From: CAMDHY01 sp943372725
Lineage (GTDB): Bacteria; Pseudomonadota; Alphaproteobacteria; Rhizobiales; Segnochrobactraceae
Length of the DNA: 6,230 nucleotides
Direction: 5' to 3'
Assembly (NCBI GenBank): GCA_943372725.1
Contig: CALRZT010000308.1
Coordinates: 1-6,230, forward strand
The position numbers were made by a program, and so were the translations under genes. Each line of letters begins with the position of its first letter. Within the stretch, counting starts at the first letter, position 1. This document shows positions 1 to 4,947 of the stretch, one piece after another. A model generated the notes under the pieces. The model was not told the DNA's origin, ran no database searches, and worked only from the letters and a program-made list of their open reading frames with translations.

Positions 1-1679
1 GTCTGCGGATCGTAGCCCGGGCCCGGCGGGAACGGCGGCTGCTGGGTGATCTTGAACTGGTAGACGCGGTCGTTGTCGTCCCAGAGGGTGAGGACGCAGC
101 CCTTGATGTTGTTGATGGAGATGTCGAAGCTCGCGAAGTCGGGGTTGACTTCGCGCTGCTTGCCCGTCTTGCAGATCCGGTAGTTGGTGTACTTCACCTT
201 GGCGGCCTTGTCGTAGCCGAAGGAGACGTGCACCGGCGGCGTCGCCGCGTCCGGATTGGGCAGCCGGTCCGCGCCACCGACGGCGAGGATCAGGCCGCTG
301 CCGTCGACCTGCATGTTGCCGAGCGCGTCATCCACCGAATAGGCGTAGACGTTCGGGGCATTGAGATACTTCTTGTCGTGGATGAGCAGCACGTACGGGT
401 CGAACTTGCCCTCCGGGGCGAGCTGCAGGTCGTCGAACAGCCCCTTGACGCGGCGGAATTCCTTGTAGTTGTCGGCCTTGAAGCCCGGCGTCTCCTCCAG
501 CAGGTTGAGCTTGGCGTTGCCGCAGCCGTCGTTGAACGGCGTGAACCCGTAGATGTGGCCGACCATGCTCATCGTGTCGCCGGAGGCGCGGCTCGCCTCC
601 TTGCACTTCCACTTGTCGAAGTTCTGCTCGTAGTTGTTGAAGTTCTTGGTGAACAGCACCTGGACTTCACGCACCTTGTCGCAGAAGGCGCCGGTCTTCT
701 TCTTGTCGACGCAGTCCGTGTAGTTGTCGACGAGGGTGTCGAGCGGCGCCCACGGCGGCGCCGACAGGTCGGGCTGCTTGGCGGTGAGGTTGCGCCCGAA
801 GACGTTCAGCGGCGACGGGATCTTGACGAAATCCGGCACCTTCTTGTTCACGAACAGCGGCCAACCCGGATAGTCGGTCAGGAAACGGTCCATCGCGTCG
901 TTGAAGTCGTCGATCGACGAGATCATGCCGACATAGCCGACCTGCTCGTTGTCGTAGGGCTCCATCGCCACCGGCAGGAAGGTGGAGTCGACGTAGGAGA
1001 CGTCGTAGTCGACGTTGAAGGGGTTGATCGTCATCGGGTCTTTTTTGTCGTTGACGGCGCCGAGCGTGTACTCGGTCAGCTGCAGCGGCAGATTGTGCCC
1101 GAGGCCGGCCGGATCATGGTAGATCTGCAGGGCGCCGGAGCCGCAGCCCTTGACGCAGTCGGGCAGCTCCGCACCCTTCAGCGGCGTGACCTTGGTCTGG
1201 TCCGGGCGGTTGTTGATGGCGTCGAGGAGGGCCGCCGGCGGCTTGCCGTCCTTGGCGGGAGCCGAGAAGATCTCGATGCGGCCGCCGCCCCACCAGTCGG
1301 CGAGCTGGTTCGGCTTGGTGCCGTCGGCGTTCTTCACGAGCTGGGTGGCGACCGGCAGGGTCAGCCGCAACTCGCCCTTCGGCGGGATGCCGGCGCCCTT
1401 CGCCGCGAGATAGAGGCGGAACTGGCCGACTTTCTGGTAGGGCCGCTTGGCGAGGTCCTTCTTCGGGACCTCCATGTAGGCCTGCAGCCACTGGCCGGAG
1501 TCCGCCGCTCCGGTGGAGAGAACCGGGTAGATATTGTAGTCCGGCGAGTTGTTGTAGATGACGATCGTCATCCGCGGATACTCCGCCTGCGCGGACGCCG
1601 GCGTGGCGGCACCCAGCGCGGTGGACGCCAGCAGCGCCGCCGCCGGCAGCACCCTCGTCAGAGCGAAAAAGTTCTGCAT
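1..1679 (-). CDS. Secreted protein of unknown function, possibly thaumatin-/GH64-like; C-terminus outside window
   Basis: The reading frame is open from ATG at 1679 to the left edge: 559 codons with no stop, so the 3' end is missing. The translation begins with a typical Sec signal peptide: a short N-region with Arg9, a hydrophobic Leu/Ala core, and a likely cleavage site after Ala30 (TPASA|QAEYP). The mature part carries eight cysteines (C175, C179, C323, C333, C359, C386, C503, C528), an even number consistent with disulfides in an exported protein. Residues 38-53 (MTIVIYNNSPDYNIYP) resemble the first strand of thaumatin-like and GH64 proteins, and 202-240 contain EYTL followed by DYDVSYVDSTFLPVAM, similar in order and spacing to the thaumatin EFTL/DVSLVDGxNLP block. 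This assignment is a weak by-eye inference. Residues 428-470 (around LIHDKKYLNAPNVYAYSVDD and GSGLILAVGG) look well structured, and the visible end is proline-rich. There is no membrane anchor beyond the signal peptide. The codon pattern (G/C at third positions) supports real coding. It is transcribed divergently from the polyamine operon and no functional link is evident. Confidence 0.9.
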   Translation of the reverse strand, partial: MQNFFALTRVLPAAALLASTALGAATPASAQAEYPRMTIVIYNNSPDYNIYPVLSTGAADSGQWLQAYMEVPKKDLAKRPYQKVGQFRLYLAAKGAGIPPKGELRLTLPVATQLVKNADGTKPNQLADWWGGGRIEIFSAPAKDGKPPAALLDAINNRPDQTKVTPLKGAELPDCVKGCGSGALQIYHDPAGLGHNLPLQLTEYTLGAVNDKKDPMTINPFNVDYDVSYVDSTFLPVAMEPYDNEQVGYVGMISSIDDFNDAMDRFLTDYPGWPLFVNKKVPDFVKIPSPLNVFGRNLTAKQPDLSAPPWAPLDTLVDNYTDCVDKKKTGAFCDKVREVQVLFTKNFNNYEQNFDKWKCKEASRASGDTMSMVGHIYGFTPFNDGCGNAKLNLLEETPGFKADNYKEFRRVKGLFDDLQLAPEGKFDPYVLLIHDKKYLNAPNVYAYSVDDALGNMQVDGSGLILAVGGADRLPNPDAATPPVHVSFGYDKAAKVKYTNYRICKTGKQREVNPDFASFDISINNIKGCVLTLWDDNDRVYQFKITQQPPFPPGPGYDPQ

Positions 1680-1687
1680 CGCATTTT

Positions 1688-1693
1688 ACCCCT
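1688..1693 (-). promoter_or_regulatory. Ribosome binding site of the secreted-protein gene
   Basis: On the minus strand AGGGGT lies eight bases before ATG 1679, a good purine-rich Shine-Dalgarno match at normal spacing. A second ATG at 1684 is out of frame and runs into a stop within nine codons. Together with the signal peptide starting right at 1679, this fixes the start. Confidence 0.65.
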
Positions 1694-1715
1694 GCGCGCG
1701 GTTTCGTGCTTTTTC

Positions 1716-1744
1716 GTCGCCGCATGACGGATGTCTGCGGCGAC
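1716..1744 (-). promoter_or_regulatory. Strong stem-loop in the leader of the secreted-protein gene
   Basis: Arms GTCGCCGCA (1716-1724) and TGCGGCGAC (1736-1744) are perfect inverted copies of nine bases. Inside them GAC (1726-1728) pairs with GTC (1733-1735) around a four-base loop, leaving one bulged base at 1725. The result is a 12-bp stem with a single bulge. Read on the minus strand it lies 22 bases upstream of the Shine-Dalgarno sequence. Neither strand has a T-run after the hairpin (the minus strand continues GAAAAAG), so it is not a classical intrinsic terminator. It may be a 5' UTR structure affecting mRNA stability or translation, or a DNA operator. The function is inferred; the symmetry is directly visible. 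Confidence 0.5.
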
Positions 1745-1759
1745 AAGCTCGGTCGTGAT

Positions 1760-1774
1760 GTCGCTCCCTGCGAC
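1760..1774 (-). promoter_or_regulatory. Small hairpin upstream of the main leader stem-loop
   Basis: GTCGC (1760-1764) and GCGAC (1770-1774) form a perfect 5-bp inverted repeat around a five-base loop, AGGGA on the minus strand. The arms are identical to the outer five bases of the larger stem at 1716-1744, so strands of the two hairpins could in principle exchange partners. A 5-bp stem is short and common in GC-rich DNA, so this is only a candidate. Confidence 0.25.
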
Positions 1775-1789
1775 CCGCGCGATGGCGAA

Positions 1790-1818
1790 ACACTATGCAA
1801 TATCGTCCGACGCGGCAA
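1790..1818 (-). promoter_or_regulatory. Weak sigma70-like promoter candidate for the secreted-protein gene
   Basis: On the minus strand TTGCCG (1818-1813, four of six matches to TTGACA) is followed after exactly 17 bases by TAGTGT (1795-1790, three of six matches to TATAAT). It sits in the less GC-rich part of the divergent region. Transcription would begin near 1783 and give a leader of about 100 bases containing both hairpins. The match is weak and only position and spacing favour it. Confidence 0.2.
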
Positions 1819-1830
1819 CGTAGTGGTCTG

Positions 1831-1855
1831 GATTCACAATTAAATTGCAGGAATC
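1831..1855. promoter_or_regulatory. AT-rich inverted repeats, candidate operator
   Basis: Within an island of AT-rich sequence in otherwise very GC-rich DNA, CAATT (1837-1841) and AATTG (1843-1847) form an inverted repeat around a single A. They are flanked by GATTC (1831-1835) and GAATC (1851-1855), which are also inverted copies, offset by one base from the inner centre. The location between two divergent genes is typical of a regulator binding site that could serve one or both promoters. I do not recognise the motif as that of a specific regulator family. Confidence 0.35.
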
Positions 1856-1987
1856 GGCCGCTGCTGCCGGAAGTTTCTGGATGTTCCGATTTCTTCCGCT
1901 TCGCCGGCGGGGCCGGCCTCGATGACGGGCTGGCGGGGCTGCCCGGGGGCGGCCGTCGCGCCATCGGCCCGAGCGCCACCCCGCCCG

Positions 1988-1996
1988 CCCCCCCCC
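1988..1996 (+). repeat. Homopolymer of nine C in the operon leader
   Basis: Nine consecutive C residues lie 75 bases upstream of the first enzyme's start. Tracts of this length are prone to replication slippage and to sequencing error. The tract is outside the inferred coding region, so length changes would not shift the enzyme's frame but could alter leader spacing. Confidence 0.6.
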
Positions 1997-2071
1997 TTGC
2001 GCGCCCGCCGTCGCCTCGTCCACCATCGGGCTGCCCGTGGACGCGGGCGGTTCGCGGCGAGCGGGTGGGAC

Positions 2072-3472
2072 ATGGCGAAGAAGAAGAAGGGCGAAGAGGT
2101 CGTCGAGCGGGCGCGCGGCGTCGCCGACGCCGAGGCGGCCCGCGGCTGGCTCGCCCGCCGTGGCCTGCAGGACATCGAGTGCATCGTCCCCGACCAGGCC
2201 GGCGTCGCCCGCGGCAAGATGATGCCGGTCTCGAAGTTCCTCGACGGCCCGTCGATGACGATGCCGACCTCGATCTTCACCCAGACGATCTCCGGCGACT
2301 ATCCCGAGGAGGGCGGCGGCTTCGAGCACGACCCGACCGACGGCGACCTCGTCTTCGAGCCGGACTTCACCACGCTGTCGGTGGTGCCGTGGGCGAGCGA
2401 CCCGACGGCGCAGATTCTCCACGACGCCTACCACCGCGACGGCCGGCCGGTGGACATCGCGCCGCGCCAGGTGCTGCGCCGCATCCTCGACCTCTACGCC
2501 TTCAAGGGCTGGAAGCCGGTGGTGGCGCCGGAGATCGAGTTCTACCTCGTCGAGCCGAACACCGACGCCGACTATCCGCTGAAGCCGCCGATCGGGCGCT
2601 CGGGGCGGCCGGAGATCGGCCGGCAGTCCTATTCGATCGCCGCCGTCAACGAGTTCGACGCGCTGTTCGACGACATCTACGAGTTCTCCGAGGCCCAGGG
2701 GCTGGAGATCGACACCCTCATCCACGAGGAGGGGGCGGCGCAGATGGAGATCAACCTCCTGCACGGCGATCCGCTGGAGCTCGCCGACCAGGTGTTCCTG
2801 TTCAAGCGGACGATCCGCGAGGCGGCGCTGCGCCACAAGATGTATGCGACGTTCATGGCGAAGCCGATGAGCCGCGAGCCGGGCTCGGCCATGCACATCC
2901 ACCAGTCGATCATCGACGCGGAGACCGGCGCCAACATCTTCTCCGACGAGGAGGACGGCTCGCCGACGCGCGAGTTCTTCGCCTTCATCGCCGGCCAGCA
3001 GCGCTTCCTGCCGGCGGTGACGTGCATCATGGCGCCCTACGTCAACTCCTACCGGCGGCTGGCGCGCGGCACGGCGGCGCCGATCAACGTCCACTGGGGC
3101 TACGACAACCGCACGGTCGGCCTGCGCGTGCCGAACTCGTCGCCGCAGGGCCGGCGGGTCGAGAACCGCGTGCCCTCGTCGGACGCCAACCCCTACCTCG
3201 CCATCGCGGCGTCGCTCGCCTGCGGCTACATCGGCATCGTCAACGGCCTGTCGCCGGACGATCCGGTCGAGGGCTCGGCCCGCCACCTGCCCTTCCAGCT
3301 GCCGCGCGGCCTGCTCGAGGCGGTGGAGCTGTTCGCCGACTGCGAGGAACTGGTCGAGATCTTCGGCAAGTCGTTTGTCGCCACCTACCAGGCGATCAAG
3401 CAGGCCGAGTTCGAGACCTTCATGGCCGTCATCAGCCCGTGGGAACGGGAGTATCTGCTGCTGAACGTGTGA
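2072..3472 (+). CDS. puuA: Gamma-glutamylputrescine synthetase-like enzyme (glutamine synthetase family)
   Basis: This 466-residue cytoplasmic enzyme likely ligates glutamate to putrescine with ATP, the first step of the glutamylated polyamine route. Glutamine synthetase landmarks appear in order: VPDQAGVARGK (D41, catalytic Asp50 equivalent); PEIEF (E154, E156); IHEEGAAQMEIN (E219, E226, metal ligands); PGSAMHIHQS (H275); SYRRL (R329); DNRT/LRVP (R347, R352); RRVENR (R362, E364, R366); and DANPYL. The flap glutamate of true glutamine synthetases (Glu327, in a G-[FY]-E-A-P context) is replaced by Ala335 in GTAAP, which fits an amine rather than ammonia as acceptor. The adenylylated tyrosine loop is absent. 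Length matches PuuA (about 470). ATG 2072 was chosen because the frame continues to ATG 1922 only through proline/arginine-rich sequence; its Shine-Dalgarno is weak (G-rich GCGGGTGGGA immediately before it). It is first in a three-gene operon with spuC- and puuB-like genes. The exact amine (putrescine, spermidine, another monoamine or ethanolamine) cannot be decided from the sequence. Confidence 0.92.
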   Translation: MAKKKKGEEVVERARGVADAEAARGWLARRGLQDIECIVPDQAGVARGKMMPVSKFLDGPSMTMPTSIFTQTISGDYPEEGGGFEHDPTDGDLVFEPDFTTLSVVPWASDPTAQILHDAYHRDGRPVDIAPRQVLRRILDLYAFKGWKPVVAPEIEFYLVEPNTDADYPLKPPIGRSGRPEIGRQSYSIAAVNEFDALFDDIYEFSEAQGLEIDTLIHEEGAAQMEINLLHGDPLELADQVFLFKRTIREAALRHKMYATFMAKPMSREPGSAMHIHQSIIDAETGANIFSDEEDGSPTREFFAFIAGQQRFLPAVTCIMAPYVNSYRRLARGTAAPINVHWGYDNRTVGLRVPNSSPQGRRVENRVPSSDANPYLAIAASLACGYIGIVNGLSPDDPVEGSARHLPFQLPRGLLEAVELFADCEELVEIFGKSFVATYQAIKQAEFETFMAVISPWEREYLLLNV

Positions 3473-3481
3473 GGAACCGCA

Positions 3482-3510
3482 GGCCGTCAGGCCGCGGGAC
3501 CGCGACGGCC
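3482..3510 (+). promoter_or_regulatory. Hairpin between the synthetase and aminotransferase genes
   Basis: GGCCGTC (3482-3488) and GACGGCC (3504-3510) are perfect 7-bp inverted copies. Within the loop GCG (3494-3496) can pair with CGC (3501-3503) directly beneath the right arm, extending the stem with a five-base bulge on the left side. No T-run follows, so intrinsic termination is unlikely. It begins ten bases after the synthetase stop codon and ends 51 bases before the next start. It may protect the upstream mRNA 3' end or adjust relative expression within the operon. GC-rich spacers form such stems easily. Confidence 0.3.
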
Positions 3511-3552
3511 GCCCGGGGGAGGCGCCGCCGCCAGGCAAGGAAGACCCCAGCC

Positions 3553-3556
3553 GGAG
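3553..3556 (+). promoter_or_regulatory. Ribosome binding site of the aminotransferase gene
   Basis: GGAG lies five bases before ATG 3562. This supports 3562 over the long upstream extension of the same open frame, which would run antisense-like through the synthetase gene in a different frame. Confidence 0.6.
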
Positions 3557-3561
3557 CCATC

Positions 3562-4947
3562 ATGAGGAACACCTACGACACCGCCGACCTGCGCTCGCGT
3601 GATGCGGCGCATCACTGGCATCCGTTCTCCGACTCGGCCGCGCTGGCGACCGAAGGGGTGCGGGTGATCGTGCGCGGGGAGGGGGTCTGGCTCGAGGATT
3701 CCGACGGCAACCGCATCCTCGACGGCATGGCCGGCCTCTGGTGCACGCAGATCGGCCACGGCCGCGTCGAGATCGCCGACGCCGTGCACCGGCAGATGAG
3801 CGAGCTCGCCTTCTACAACACCTTCTTCAAGACCTCGCACCCGCCGGCGATCGCGCTGGCGGAGAAGCTCGCGAGCCTGACGCAGCCCCACCTCAACCGG
3901 GTGTTCTTCTGCAACTCCGGCTCCGAGGCGAACGATACGGTGATCCGGCTGGCGCGGACCTACTGGGACGTCGCCGGCAAGCCGACGAAGAAGACGATCA
4001 TCTCACGGCGCAACGGCTATCACGGCTCGACGATCGGCGGGGCGAGCCTCGGCGGCATGGGGCCGATGCACGCCCAGGGCGGGCTGCCGATCCCCGGCAT
4101 CGTCCACATCCAGCAGCCCTACTGGTTCGGCGAGGGCGGCGACCTCTCCCCCCACGAGTTCGGGCTGAAGGCGGCGCGCGGCCTCGAGGCCGTCATCGAC
4201 GCCCTCGGCGAGGACACCATCGCCGCCTTCATCGCCGAGCCGATCCAAGGCGCCGGCGGTGTCATCATTCCCCCCGACAGCTACTGGCCGGAGATCCGCC
4301 GCATCTGTTCGGAGCGCGAGATCCTGCTCGTCGTCGACGAGGTGATCTGCGGCTTCGGCCGGCTCGGCTCGTGGTTCGGCTCCGACCATTTCGGGCTGAA
4401 GCCGGACCTGATGCCGATCGCCAAAGGGCTGTCGTCGGGCTACCTGCCGATCGGCGGCGTGATGATCGCCGACCGGGTGGCCGACGTCGTCTTCCAGGGC
4501 GGCGACTTCAACCACGGCTACACCTATTCGGGCCATCCGGCGGCGTGCGCGGCGGCCCTCGCCAACCTCGCGATCATCGAGCGCGAGGGCCTCGTCGACC
4601 GCGTCCGTGACGACATCGGCCCCTACCTGCAGGCGCGCTGGAAGGCGCTCGGCGAGCATCCGCTGGTCGGCGAGGCGCGCATGGTCGGGCTGATGGGGGC
4701 GCTCGAGCTCGTGCCGAATAAGCCGAGCCGCCGTGAGAAGTTCGAGCCCGTCGGCCAGGTCGGCACGCTCTGCCGCGACATCTCGTTCAGGAACGGCCTG
4801 ATCATGCGGGCGGTGCGGGATTCGATGATCCTGTCGCCGCCGCTGGTGCTGACCCACGGCGAGGCGGACGACCTCATCGCGCGGGCGACCAAGACCCTCG
4901 ACGAGACGTGGGCCGAGCTGAAGCGGCAGGGGCGCATCGCGGCGTGA
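3562..4947 (+). CDS. spuC: Putrescine:pyruvate aminotransferase-like, PLP-dependent class III
   Basis: This 461-residue cytoplasmic PLP enzyme belongs to the class III (omega-amino acid:pyruvate) aminotransferases. The N-terminus has the SpuC-type pattern HHWHPFSDSAAL (residues 17-28) and DGMAGLWC (54-61). The PLP phosphate-binding loop is NSGSEAND (118-125), YHG at 153-155 packs on the cofactor ring, E226 lies in AEPIQGAGG, D259 in VVDEVICGFGR contacts the pyridine nitrogen, K288 in IAKGLSSGYLPIGG forms the Schiff base, and TYSGHP is at 321-326. R419 in the C-terminal VRDSMILSPPL segment fits the substrate-carboxylate arginine. The length is normal for the family and no key residue is missing. 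Characterised SpuC proteins convert putrescine plus pyruvate to 4-aminobutanal plus alanine; family members also accept other amines, so substrate is inferred from the neighbours. The gene follows the synthetase after 89 bases and overlaps the next gene by four. Although the frame stays open far upstream, homology begins only near 3562, where a good Shine-Dalgarno is present. Confidence 0.93.
   Translation: MRNTYDTADLRSRDAAHHWHPFSDSAALATEGVRVIVRGEGVWLEDSDGNRILDGMAGLWCTQIGHGRVEIADAVHRQMSELAFYNTFFKTSHPPAIALAEKLASLTQPHLNRVFFCNSGSEANDTVIRLARTYWDVAGKPTKKTIISRRNGYHGSTIGGASLGGMGPMHAQGGLPIPGIVHIQQPYWFGEGGDLSPHEFGLKAARGLEAVIDALGEDTIAAFIAEPIQGAGGVIIPPDSYWPEIRRICSEREILLVVDEVICGFGRLGSWFGSDHFGLKPDLMPIAKGLSSGYLPIGGVMIADRVADVVFQGGDFNHGYTYSGHPAACAAALANLAIIEREGLVDRVRDDIGPYLQARWKALGEHPLVGEARMVGLMGALELVPNKPSRREKFEPVGQVGTLCRDISFRNGLIMRAVRDSMILSPPLVLTHGEADDLIARATKTLDETWAELKRQGRIAA
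4928..4947 (+). promoter_or_regulatory. Stop/start overlap with Shine-Dalgarno for the oxidase gene
   Basis: The aminotransferase stop TGA (4945-4947) overlaps the proposed GTG start (4944-4946) as GTGA. AGGGG at 4928-4932, inside the end of the aminotransferase gene, is a Shine-Dalgarno candidate 11 bases before the GTG, slightly long. The arrangement implies translational coupling. The first in-frame ATG lies far inside the protein, after the FAD-binding motif, so a GTG start is needed. Confidence 0.6.

Larger units (their letters stand above)
1680..2071. other. Divergent intergenic region between the secreted-protein gene and the polyamine operon
   Basis: These 392 bases hold no convincing gene. 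The left half (1680-1860) contains the leader and likely promoter of the minus-strand gene plus the AT-rich island. The right half (about 1861-2071) is extremely GC-rich. It has a small GCCGGC-GGG-GCCGGC hairpin at 1903-1917, too short and lacking a T-run to be called a terminator. From 1971 to 2030 the plus strand has 35 C against 15 G, including a run of nine C. The first enzyme's frame stays open back to ATG 1922, but that extension reads as proline/arginine-rich low-complexity sequence with no Shine-Dalgarno. I could not identify a plus-strand promoter. Confidence 0.7.

Noticed and set aside
1041..1046. A run of six A on the coding strand of the secreted-protein gene, considered as a slippery frameshift site
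   Set aside because: The phase (AAA AAA G) is not that of the usual A AAA AAG slippery heptamer, the reading frame continues normally on both sides, and no downstream structure was evident.
228..1727. A 499-codon plus-strand open frame opposite the secreted-protein gene
   Set aside because: The translation is rich in Arg, Val and Glu with no domain or export signal, while the opposite strand has a signal peptide, sensible codon use and a good Shine-Dalgarno. It is a shadow frame.
1903..1917. GCCGGC-GGG-GCCGGC as a possible terminator
   Set aside because: The stem is only six pairs with a three-base loop and no T-run. Each arm is itself a palindrome common in GC-rich DNA.
1922..2071. A 50-residue in-frame N-terminal extension of the synthetase from ATG 1922, with a polyproline segment
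   Set aside because: It is proline/arginine-rich low-complexity sequence, has no Shine-Dalgarno, and makes the protein longer than the family. A polyproline stalling leader linked to polyamines was considered but has no support.
1793..3538. A 581-codon open frame on the minus strand opposite the synthetase gene
   Set aside because: It is antisense to a gene with clear family motifs, its translation is Arg/Val/Asp/Leu-rich with no recognisable domain, and such long shadow frames are expected in very GC-rich DNA.
1795..3561. Possible 589-residue N-terminal extension of the aminotransferase, giving a 1050-residue fusion
   Set aside because: The upstream part is Arg/Pro/Gly-rich sequence in the wrong frame through the synthetase gene. 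Family similarity begins only at about ATG 3562, which has a good Shine-Dalgarno.
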